Shown here one piece after another: positions 1 through 10,879 of a DNA stretch of 64,000 nucleotides. The stretch's first letter is position 1; each line of letters begins with the position of its first letter. The position numbers and the translations under genes are program-made. Origin of the DNA: Emmonsiellopsis sp. PD_33 (taxonomy: Eukaryota; Ascomycota; Eurotiomycetes; Onygenales; Ajellomycetaceae); contig JANTQF010000024.1 in the NCBI GenBank assembly GCA_032988165.1, positions 151,511 through 215,510 on the forward strand, written 5' to 3'. The notes under the pieces were generated by a model. That model did not search any database. It was not told where the DNA came from and was given only the letters and a program-made list of their open reading frames with translations.

Positions 1-3000
1 CCTCGTGCTTTCATGGAGGCTGCCTGCAATATGGCTCGGATAATTCGCTGGCCAGATTTGTTGGACGGGCTTCGAATCGGTTTCAGCGCTGACAGGCTGT
101 TGCAAAGACTAGCTGCGGGTTGTTCGACCTTATCTGAGCGGTTTTGCTGCTTTCGGGAGATCCGATAGACCCAGCCGATGGCGTATTATATCGCCATGAG
201 GCCCGCGGCATATACTGACCAGTACTCATTGAACCGATGCTGACTTGTTATGATTCCGAGGCCGTTAGGTCCTTGTTGAGAGCTACGGCTGCAGCCCCAG
301 GTTGTTTCTGCTGGCCCGGAGCGTCGGAAAAGACCGCAATTCCTGGCATGACCCATCTGGCCGCGGCGTTCTCTATGCCTTTTCCCGGTCGGGTGAAATT
401 TCGATTCCGGTAAACGGTTGCTTTCGCCATGGTGCCAGTGGCTTGGGGGTCGATTGTCTCCGGGGCTTGCAGGAGACGCAGGTCCGTTATTCGGAATGTC
501 TTAGCCAGGGGGAAGTAGACCATGGCATCCCACGGTTTTTGTTGGAGGACGAAAAGCTTGATAGATTGAATCTGCTACGTTTTGACATCCTGCTGTGTCA
601 AATATTCCACATTCGTGCGATAACTAATCCGTCGTTAGCTCGTGACATGACGTCATTGCTGGCACCTCAAGAACTTGAGCATCAGGATAGTCGCCACCAC
701 TTTCAGTAATCCGTCTGCTTGAGGGCCCCTCCGCTTTAGCTTAGGAGTGTGTTCATGCACTGGGATGCATCTCACCAAAAGCGTCACCGATCAACCTTTT
801 TCGACCCAGGAAATATAACAGATGTTTCCGGCCATAGTTTTCGAAGCCCTCGCGACGCGGATTTTGAGGAAGGGAAGAAATCGCCCCCTGATGAGAAGGG
901 AGTTCGGAAGTGGTCTCGAATCAGCTCCCCAGTCCGGCGGCGGTGACCTGGCTTGCACCACCACCAATTCCTGGGCGATTTCCATGTCCTCCACTTTCAA
1001 CGATGTGAACTCCTCCAAGCTCCCATTACCTCCCGTGGTCCTTCGCCCGACATGGTCCTATCTCGCACCACGATGGACCACAGCCATAATTCTCCTAGTA
1101 TCTGCCTCTACAGCTCGACCAAATCATCATAATAAATCCCATTTCCCAATCATTGCCATCCTGTTAAAGTTACCGGCCGCCTTGTTTCCCATCTTGTTTT
1201 CTTTGCAAGCTGGTAGTTCCGTCATTTTGAATAATCAAGGTAGACCGAGTCTGCAAGCAAAGATTAATTACTTGCCCGGCCAACAAGGTTATATACATAT
1301 CTTTCTAGGCGCGTCTCAGAAGCTACAGTCCGAGGAGTTCCCGGTTATATATGCTCTTAGCAGGTCCTTTTAGGTTCTTGAATTTAAGCAGGCCCGAGAT
1401 ATATCACTAGGCATGTATAACCTTTATTTAGTTAACTGCTGATCACTGAATAACCCCGCGTCACTAACGTTTCTATCCTAATATCCTATGATAAGATTTG
1501 TCTGCAACCATTGCACCGCAGTGCCCCAGCCCCTGCCTAGCCTGGGGAAGATAACATCTGGGTGCTGTGGGATATTTCTATACATGTGCAAGTAAGTCTA
1601 TCCATTTATGTCCTTCAGAAGCATGGGATAAATTTTCATAAGGTAACAAATGTGGAGTAGGTTAGACTTTTCTTAGGTGTATATAAAGATGGGTAATAAT
1701 CCCACATGGGTAACTGGGTCTAGTTCCTCCTTGCACATCTAAAAATCCCACCCAATAATCACAAGTCCCAAAATTTCAGGGAGATGCTGAATGTATACGG
1801 CATAGGAAGGGTGCTCCATAAATCAGGAACTAATAACCATCCTGGATAGCATGTATCTATTTGGCTCGGTATGTCATAAATATCCAGAGAAGAGATCTAC
1901 CCTGATGGGCCGTCGCTCTGGGTGGCTATTGACAGTTTTAGGGGGTTACCTTGTAGGTCCGTGACATAGATGGGTTACATTTTATCCTATTTAAATGGTT
2001 CGTTTGGAAATGTCAAAATATCGTATCCAAAAGCTCCCTAGTTGCTGATTAGTGGTGTATCAACAGGGGCTGTCTAGCCACATTCCAAACTGCAGTCTTC
2101 TCGCAGGGTGGAATGATGCCTGTTTGATTCTTCCTAGGAGTGAGCGTCTTATTGGCCTGGCATCCCACACTCCCCATTTCTACTGATGACAGGAGCTGAG
2201 TCTGGGGGCTGGCCTGTTCATTTCAGCTGCTCCACTAACTAGCAGTACTTTCAACGGTGTTCTGGGAATAAATTGGGCTAAGGGTAAATGCAGTCCAGTA
2301 TTTTAGCAATGTCAGCCGCTTGTTGCTACCTGCATTTTTACCCACCATCCTGGAAGATATGGGATCCACGTCGGCAAATTCGCAGAGACTGTCAGCACTT
2401 TCCTAGGTATTTCCAATTTCGTACCATTCTTGGTTAGCATTGATAGCAAATCGCTACCAACAAAGGACTCTGGTGATTGCATCTTTGTCTCGGATGGCCT
2501 GTGTTGAGCATGTTTGGCTGGCTGTCTGCATATTGCACGCCGATACATTAGCATCTTTATAGCGACTAGTGATGTCTTTCCAAGAATTGTCAATATCCTC
2601 CCTTGGGTTTTAACCATGTAGTTTCCCGGATCTTTCTTAATTGGAAAAATTAGCGGTAGGAACTTGCGTTGAAAGCCGGGCAGGGAGGGGACATGCATCA
2701 TACTTCTAATAAGCCAATGCAGGCCACTTCTTGGAACAAACTTGTTTCTGCGGCCAGATTCCCCGCTGTAAATCAAGGGACAGCCTATTAGCACAGTGAT
2801 TCAACAGCGATTTTACACTCCCCTTGCGCAGGCCGCTGGGCAAAGAAGACCGCAAGTCCGAAGAGACAAGAGATATTGGATCAGCGGAGATTGACGAGAG
2901 ACAATGGAGAAGAAGAATTGATGGCCGTTGTTTGAGAGGATTGTGGCACTGGCTGCCGATTTGTGCTCTAAACAGGAGATGTTTCTCCTGAGGATGATTC

Positions 3001-3133
3001 CATGGTTCTAAGGCTCTCGAGGGAAGGTTGGAATAACCTTATCCTGCTAAGCGAGGTACTAACTAGGTTCGGCTAAAGCCATGCTGATCTATAGATGCCA
3101 AGCCAGCCGTCTGTTCAACCTCAACTCCCAATC
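1..3133. other. Left flank, no supportable gene
   Basis: This stretch has CG dinucleotides and mixed base composition, unlike the repeat block to its right. Several medium-length frames exist on both strands, but none has convincing splice structure or family motifs. On the - strand, 1-240 and 250-1018 give protein-like segments broken by stops and frame changes, and 2312-2794 gives a 160-residue frame with a faint cytochrome P450 look (a GSDLLSMLTKN segment). It lacks the ExxR and heme-cysteine motifs. I read the region as intergenic DNA with possible gene relics. Confidence 0.4.
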
Positions 3134-3423
3134 TGTGAGAAGCAGTATGGTATGCGCCCCAAGCACCTGCAGAGCAGATCCTCTATTTTTCAGTCATTCA
3201 GTTCTGCATCAATGGTCTTTTCATTGTTTCCTTCTTAATAGTGATAATAACTGATTGTCCCTATTGTTTTCTACATCTATTTTGTATGGTATCTTAGATT
3301 TTCATTATCTCAGGCAATCATGTGTTAGTAGCTATAAATAGTGGTGAAATCCACTAACTTAGACAAAGGAATCAATCATCTTTCTCCTCATGGATATCTC
3401 TAATTACATTCAACCCTCTTATA
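3134..3423 (+). repeat. Copia 5' LTR (290 bp)
   Basis: It starts TGTGAGAAGC and ends CCTCTTATA. It pairs with 30730-31018 by transitions plus one single-base length difference (TTCATTATCT here, TTCATATCT in the 3' copy). It keeps the only CG dinucleotide (3155-3156) I could find in the whole repeat block; the 3' LTR has TG there. Confidence 0.92.
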
Positions 3424-3439
3424 GTTATGAGCCCAGACT
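3424..3439 (+). other. Copia primer-binding site, initiator tRNA-Met type
   Basis: The bases directly after the 5' LTR read GTTATGAGCCCAGACT. This is complementary to the anticodon-stem region of eukaryotic initiator tRNA-Met (CTGGGCTCATAAC). Drosophila copia is known to prime from such a half-tRNA. The match supports the Copia assignment and places the LTR end at 3423. Confidence 0.75.
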
Positions 3440-3569
3440 CTTCCACAATGTGCTAGACTTCTTATTTACATTGATTATCACTATTTCTACCATCTTCACC
3501 CTATATTACAGGTATTTCACTTGAATATCTGATTCTATACAGCCTCCAACTGTCCCTACTACAATAAAA

Positions 3570-4130
3570 ATGTTAACTAAAATTATCCTCAATAATATAA
3601 AAGACTAGGATAAATGGTACAAAAACATGTTATTCATCACTCAATTCAATGATTTCAAACCCTATATGAACCTGGTTACAGACCCAGAGCCTGCTCTGGA
3701 ACACCCTAAATCATACAAACAGGATAAATCTATAAAAGTTGAAGAACAGAACCTGGCAGTGTGTGAGTACACCCTGTTAAAAAAGGACTATGAGGAATAT
3801 AGAGCAGCAGAGAAGGCAGTATCAACATACATCCTTAAGTATATATCTCAAGATGTATGATAATGCCTGGGGGATGAGATAAATCCTCAGGAAATGATTC
3901 ATCTATTCAAAGTAGAAAAAGCTCTTATCAACCACTGGAGGAAAGTTGAACTTAGTAACAATTATATTAAACTCTCCACCAGTTCAAAAAACAAGAATCC
4001 TTTTGACTGGGTGAGGCACTGGCAGGTAGCACAAAAGAAAATCATTGAATATAGTATAGAGGATCATAAGAGCAAACATTCTGCTATATTTAAATTCCTC
4101 AAAGCTACCACTAAAATCAACACTAACTAG
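3570..4130 (+). pseudogene. Copia gag remnant
   Basis: A frame from ATG 3570 runs to about 4130 with stops at tryptophan, glutamine or arginine-type codons, as C-to-T mutation would leave. It has the look of Copia capsid: a KD(W)DKWYKNM segment near the start, a lysine/glutamate-rich helical stretch, and a second open piece at 3894-4130 in the same frame. It lies directly behind the 5' LTR and primer site and ahead of the protease, which is the expected gag position. No zinc knuckle was clearly seen. Confidence 0.6.
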
Positions 4131-4729
4131 AGCCAGATCCAGAGATCTAGCATTCTTAAACATGAAAAAGCTGGAAAAGAGCTGATCTCAGTTAATATTT
4201 TAATAGAGAGATTCTATGACAAACTTCATATTACTAGCACTAAAGAATTCTATAACTAAATATCAGCTACATTTGCAACATTTAATAGCATGAAGGCAGG
4301 AGGGAAAGACACAGAAAAACCATCAGACTCACAGTAAAACTTAGAGGGTAATTAATTAGATTCCCAGTAATCCAAACAGATATGCACTTACAGAGGAAAA
4401 TATTCAATTACTAAATGCTTCTATCTCAACTCTATTATTCACTCAAAAAACTTCATTTTGAATTCTAATACCAAGAAAAAGGTCAAATAGATCCTAGAAT
4501 CAAACAAGAAGATCAAGAAGATAGTAGAAAAAGCTATAGTAAAGTCTAAAAAGAATAAGAAAGTAGGTAAGGAATTAAATTTAAAGACCCTAATAACCTC
4601 AAAAAATGATGCTAATGCTACTATTACTTTCAAATTCAAATCTGCTAGAGATACAGATGAGGTCTTTAATAGTGTATTTGCAACTACCTCAGTCATTCTT
4701 AGTAATGATTTTTCTCAGACTGATAACTA

Positions 4730-5750
4730 CTCTCTCAAGAATAGCTTCATATATGATAATGGAGCAAATCAGCATGTTTGTAATGACTACCAATGTTTTC
4801 AGGATTTTTGCATTATCAATGAAAAGATGTGGGCTGGAGATACTATAGTCTCAATTTATAACTATAGTAATGTTTCAGTACACCTACAGACCCCCCACAG
4901 TGAAAAATTATATATATTGCTTGATGTCATCTATATATCTATTTTCTTTATAAATATCACTGCAGCCCCAGCATTTAACTAATAGAATATAGGGATAAAT
5001 AAATTGAACTATAAGCTAATTAATAAGAAAGATAATGTTCAATTCCTACTACAGCATCACTATGAAAAATTCATTTTTAAATATAACCCTCTAGATGATA
5101 TTATTTTTACTATTTAAATACTTTCTCAACTTCTCATACCAGCAACAACAGCTCTGTAGTATAAATACCTTGGTCACCTCAGTCCAGAAGCTCTTCAACA
5201 TCTACCTAAATTCATGGTGAGGGCCTGCCTCACTAACAGCCTAAAAACTGCTGACTGCATGGCCTGCACCTTAGGAAAATCTCACCTCCAGATATCTAGG
5301 AAATCAATGAATAGAGGCAATAAACCCTTTGAAGTTATTCATTTTAACCTTACCCATATATCTCTAGCCTATAATAGAGACTACTATCTTGCTTATGTCT
5401 ACAACACCCTTACTCACACTTATTAGGCTGAGGTGTTTCCTACAAAAGACCAATGCAGGTCATTTCTCAAAAAATTCATTAATAAAGTTAAAAGACACTA
5501 TAATTTGAAGGTTTTAACCCTTCATATAGATAGAGAAATATCACTTATAAAGATCTTTCTTGAAAAAATCAGGACTTATAGCATTCACATTGAACCTTCA
5601 CCTCCCCACATGCCTGAATCTAATGGTGCAGCTGAATGCTTAGGGGGTATGATAATTACTCTAGACTATACAATTTGAATTAATATAAATCTTCCTGAAG
5701 ATCTCTAGTCTGAGGTATATAAGATCACTGTCTATCTTCTTAATTAAACA
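4730..5750 (+). pseudogene. Copia protease and integrase remnant
   Basis: Around 4735-4860 a frame contains YDNGANQHVCND, matching the Copia protease motif (D-S/T-G-A followed by H-x-C), here with the serine changed to asparagine. From about 5190 the pre-integrase/integrase region follows: CMACTLGKSH (zinc-binding CxxC part of the HHCC domain), then a rve-like catalytic region with EPSPPHMPESNGAAE at about 5590-5636, which resembles the typical integrase S/TPxxPxQNGxxE signature. The frame is interrupted by stops. Beyond it, 5750-6462 continues as a degraded linker toward RT and is cut at 6462 by the Gypsy insertion. Confidence 0.75.
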
Positions 5751-6462
5751 CTAGTTTGGCAGCTCAAATGGAAGACTTCAATACAGGCTCTAGCCTTCCA
5801 TCTTAGTAAATCAATGAATCTTGACCTAAGCCATCTACATGCATATAGATGCTAAGTGTACATTTTTGATAAAATCATTCTGAAGCTCCAAAAACTTGCC
5901 TTACATGCTAAAATTGGACATCTAGTTGGATATGTATTGAATAATATTTTCCATATCTAGCTCCCAAGAGAATGAAAGGTTATAGAGATGCAAGATATAA
6001 TCTTCAATGAAGATTTCTTTTTTAACCCTGAAGACCTACTCAAATAGCTTTCTTTAATATTCTTAATATTAGTAGATTTACTACTGCCAACTAACATTTC
6101 AAAAAGTGTCAGATTTGATGTTCAGGAATTTAAAAGTTCTGAAGATGAAACTAAAATCTGCACACCTTCTAATATCTTAATGCCTTCCTTCAAAATGGTC
6201 AATATGACTTCAAAAATAATGTTAGAACTGAATTCTTAGATGTTGCTAACCTCAGAACTGACTCCTACACTAATATTAGATTTCCCCAAATTTATGATGC
6301 CAACCAGTGGAATCCCTCAGATAGATAATTTAAATACTGCACTTAACAATGACATCAATATAGATAATCTATTAGATTAGTTATTCAAAACTCTTCAGTT
6401 AGATATATCATCTCTAAATGAACTACCTATCACTCTAGCTAGAGAAATATGTAATGAAATAT

Positions 6463-6782
6463 TAAAGCAGGGACAGAATGTGCATATCAGGCAGCACTGA
6501 ACAGAACAGCAGCAAACACAAGAAAAGAATTGATATTAATGTCAAAGCAGAGGAATGTATTGGCAATCTATAGTACAAAACAACACAGTAATAAAATGAT
6601 AAGGCAACACACAAAAGAAATAAAAGATCTATCTCAAAGAAGCATACACATGCATGAGAAAAATCATGAACAAACAGATGAAGTCTCATAATAAAAGGGA
6701 AATATCTATCTTCATAACTACACTTGGTAGCAAAAAGCCTCAGCAAAAAATTGATCTGACCTAATGGTAGATCCCCACCACA
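6463..6782 (-). repeat. Gypsy LTR, left copy (320 bp)
   Basis: On the + strand it begins TAAAGCAGGG, where the other copies have TGAAG, so the terminal TG has mutated to TA. It ends CCACCACA. Against the middle LTR I count about 39 differences, all transitions and none an indel. On the - strand this is the 3' LTR of the left unit. The purine run just upstream of it in that sense (complement of 6783-6798) is a fitting polypurine tract. Confidence 0.92.
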
Positions 6783-8919
6783 TATCTCCTCTCTCCCTGA
6801 TTTGCTAACCCAGTAAATAAAAGAATGGCTTAGTTTTGCAGCAAGAGCAGCAGATCTGAATACATTATCCTGAAATCAATCTGACTATATAGTCTTAAAG
6901 TCAGCTGACAAGCAGTCATGTGCTGTGTATTAGATTATCTATTTGCAAGAAAGCAGCCATATTGAGGCAGAAAGGCAGCTCAGAGATGAATGGGCAAGTT
7001 AGCAACAGTAAAGCTCTTTCTGAGCTATAGTAAATGCAGCTAGCATTTTTGAGTAGAGGCCCAGACAGGATGATTCATTAACAGCTTGAATCATAAAATT
7101 ATGGGGTAGTAGCCCCCATGGCTAGAGATAGAGATGGAGCTGGAACAGGATCAGCAAGAGATTTCTGAATGAGGGGAGAGCAGAGTGCAGCCCAGAGAAA
7201 TGAATGAGCAGGTCAGCAATGAAGGAAGAGTATACTCTATATAGATAGAGTAGCTCATGAGTGCATGACTTTATACTAACAATCTTATATGTGATAAGAT
7301 CCACAGCCCTGCCATAAGGAAAAGAAAAGGTGTACTCTAGGTAGGCAGAATGGCTGGTGATAGGTGGCAAATGAAGATTGAAGTAAGTAGTACAGATAAT
7401 GAAGATGAAGGGACACAAGAAAATAGAGAGTAAAGAAGGAAAATGTAGCAGATAGAATTAAGAGTAAAAAGTGCAGGGCAAGATATATACAGGTAAGTGG
7501 GCACAGAAAGGAAAGTAAAAATAGTGAGGAAAATAAATATAGAGTAATAGCACACTAAGCATAGAAAAACAAAAGAAAAATAAGAAAAATGTAGAGGAAA
7601 CATAGCATGAAGATGAGCAGAGAGGGCAGAAACTAAAACCACAAGAAAACAGACTAAGTAATATAGTGAGAAAAATAGACATACATTAGTGATAGTAAGG
7701 GCAGCAACTGCAGCAGAACAGCAGGCTCTGATTGACTGAAATATTTTCTAACTCTAGGGTAGAAAATCATAATTGGCTGGATTAGCTAGCTAGCATCTAT
7801 CTTCTTGTAACTATAGACTGAGATCTCAATGGTGTCTCCTTCTGCAGCTACACAGTCACTAACAATAAAATTAAGAGAAATATTATTATAGTAGTAGTAA
7901 AAGAAACTTTACTGGCTGAACAACTATTTCTTAGCATTCATTACAGTTATGAAGGTATAAATTACAGCCTCTACAGCTCTCTTACATCAGACCAGAATGT
8001 AATCCTTAGCTAGTCAATTAGATACCAGGTCAAAAAGAATCTACTACTCTCTTCAGACTAAAGGATCATCCCATCACCAACATCTAATTAAAGCTTTAGA
8101 AAGTGCATTAAGACCCATCACAGCCATAGTAGCAGGAAAGTAATAAGGAATGCTGCTGTACAGAACAGACAAGCCAGAGAATGTTGTAGATTTATGAATG
8201 AGATCTCAATTCACCTGTGAGAGCTACTTTTATATGCTACTCTCTGGAACTTCTAAAGACTCACTATCTTCCTGAATTCTAATGAACTATGAAAGCATCA
8301 TTTTTCACTTAATTATAACTAGGCCAGTACTCTCATGGGAAATGTGTAGCATGATGATTCACACATCTCTCTATTTACAAGAAATAGTCTTTCAGCTGGT
8401 CTTAAAATCCTACAAATCTTAATTGATGAGTATCTACAGGGAGATATCCTGAATAATTCTGCCATTCAGAAATCTCCTTTCATGAAGTCAGTGATTCCAC
8501 TCAGAGACACAACAATGCATGCCAGGGACCACAGTTGTGCAGTTTGCATGATTCTTATTTGTTATGCTGATGGACCCTTAGATCATATTCACACTATAAT
8601 TCTCCTCAGTGAGGTGCTAAATGTTAATATTAATATGCTAGAAAAATGTGCTATCCCCCTTTCTGGCAAACTTAGTATAATAAGAGTAGGAGATGAGCCT
8701 CATCTGGTGATCCAGGCAAAGAGTAACATACTAGGTATAGTAAATTGAGTCCTAATGAATTATCTACTGGATAATTCCATGAAGTATCATGCAGAGCCAC
8801 CTCAGTAACTTCTAATTCTTTTACTGATGAAATAAGTATATATCCCATTCATGCACTATCATCTTTCTGAGTATATTATATGCAGCAGGTACATTTCCCA
8901 CAGCTATCTCCATTCAGAG

Positions 8920-10491
8920 CTAAAAGAAAATTAGAAGAAATAAAGAGCTATCTACACTCCAGCCATTCAGTATGAGGTCTATATTTATGCCTCCCAGGCT
9001 GAGGTTCTTCAATATGCTCACCCAGTTTGGTAGAGTAATGAAAGGGAGAGTAGCATGCTTTATATAATATATCTGAAGAAGATCCTCTGAGTAGGTAGGA
9101 TGGTACTCTTTGTAAAAATAATGAAAAGTGCTATTAGCAGTGCAGATCTGGTTAAAATTTCTGTGGCTATTAATGACAGCCTCAAGTCTGAATATCAAAG
9201 CTATCTGATCTAAACTCTGAGTCAGCAAATCAATTTTCCCTCCAAGATTGATAGCATGATAATAGCACAAAAAAAAAGAGGATAATAGCTTTACAAGCTA
9301 ATTTAGAAGCTTGATAAACTAGCTATCATTCAGCTCCTTTACATTATTAAGCTGAGCTTTCAAGGCAGACTTGACATTCTAATGACATGTGCATCTATGA
9401 TGGTTAGTCTCTCAATACTTTTCAATAGCTTTAGTAATATCAGGATCCTCTTTATTAGCACCTTGATTCTCAAGCTCTGCCATTTCTTCTGATGACAGGC
9501 TGGTGAAACAGGAGAGGCTGACATTGAATAGGGAGGTAGCTATTAATAAAACTGATTGGTCAGAGACATATTGTGGGCAAGGAGCAGGTAAATCAGGGCC
9601 AGGGTTTCAAGAAGTGCCAGGTGAGAAGGCAGAAGAGGATATTGAAATTGATCCAGAATGGTGATAATTATTCTGAGGAGGATGAGGAGAAGGTAGAGGT
9701 ATTTAGCTAGTCATATAGAAATCACATGGTGAAGCTGAAGGAGGCTGAGGCTGAAAATTTCAAGAGGATGAAGATAGAGAAATTAGAGGTTAAGAATCAG
9801 TAGGTGCAGAGAGAGATAGTAGGACATCTTCAGTAAGAATTTTATTAGAACTAATATAAAGCTCAGTAGTATGAATGACTTCCATATTCAACTCAGAGTC
9901 AATAAAATCTGGCCTTAAGACATTCTCAAGATCTGAAAGTATTAGTTCCTTGTGAAGCTTTTTACCTCTTCTAGAATTCTAACACAGCTAGATTCACATT
10001 GCCTGATTAATTCTCCCCACTGCAGATAGATAGTCATAATTTCTTGTAAGAGTTATTATACATCTACACTATTTATTCTTCTTCAGCATTAATCAGAATT
10101 TATTAATAGCAGCCTTCCTCTAGTATTCTACACAAGTTTTATATCCTTCTGAAGCATGATTTTAGTGAACCCTGACTATCTCTACCATGCAATAGATCTC
10201 CACTGTCTGATAGTAAAAATCAGCTTTAGATATCACTGTCTGTCAGGTCTCATCTTTCTTCATCCATTCAAAATATACAGCAACCTCCTCCTCTCTATCT
10301 TCATGCCTACTCATGATTAGATTGGCAATTTCACACTGGACCTAGTAGTGTGGAGCTGCATGCCTGTTAAGGGTATCAATATACTTCTGAATCTTCCTGG
10401 TGGTTGATAACTTTTTCTTCCCATACTCAACTAAGGCAAGGAAGTTAGTGGGCTTTGGGGCCAGGGCATGCAGATTTTGGTAGTTTGACAT
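8920..10491 (-). pseudogene. Accessory frame behind integrase, left unit (unknown)
   Basis: An ATG at 10491 (- strand) opens a frame of 524 codons down to 8920 with no frame change. Its stops fall at codons that C-to-T or G-to-A changes could create from CAA, CAG, CGA or TGG. The start reads MSNYQNLHALAPKPTNFLAL and is followed by a charged, helical-looking segment, then a proline/serine-rich stretch, then a hydrophobic C-terminal part. The same frame may continue to about 7750. I recognise no domain. It is not gag, pol or a chromodomain, and I see no clear envelope signature. Stop density is only modestly below random, so the coding claim rests mainly on the first 170 or so codons and on position. 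Confidence 0.45.
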
Positions 10492-10879
10492 TTTGCAGGA
10501 AGGTGGTGAGGGAAATTGTAGATATGATGCTGTTGTGAGTTATATAAGTTAATTTAAAGATAAGGCTAAAATATCTGTGATGATGGTGAGAGAGAAGTGA
10601 AGGAGAATGTAGAGCAGAGTATGCTCTTATAGTTTTTCAAATGTAAGGTGCAAAAGGTGGCTGTGGCCAGTAAAATGAGAGAGCAAGATAGACATACTAT
10701 TATAAATGAAAGAAATAAAGAAAACTGTGAAGAAATGTGAAGGTACATCTGGATTCTAGTATATTACTCATGCTGGCATTTAAACCACAAAGAGACAACT
10801 AATAAAGGAAATAAACTAATGAGTGGATACAGTCAAATAAAGGAAATAAAGAAAAATGAATGAAATAAGGAAATAAATG

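Noticed and set aside
822..1373. 183-codon + strand frame
   Set aside because: No domain, no homology I can recognise, and the - strand is equally open over part of it.
2312..2794. 160-residue - strand frame resembling part of a cytochrome P450
   Set aside because: Only one weak segment (GSDLLSMLTKN) fits; the ExxR and heme-binding cysteine motifs are absent and flanking DNA gives no exons.
7337..7682. Hydrophobic - strand frames (also 18388-18795) that look like membrane proteins
   Set aside because: The F/L/S/Y-rich composition is what T-rich mutated DNA gives by chance; they lie out of frame with the accessory ORF and near the LTR.
8482..8748. + strand frame repeated at 19533-19799
   Set aside because: Present in both copies only because the units are duplicates; it is antisense to the accessory frame and has no gene context.
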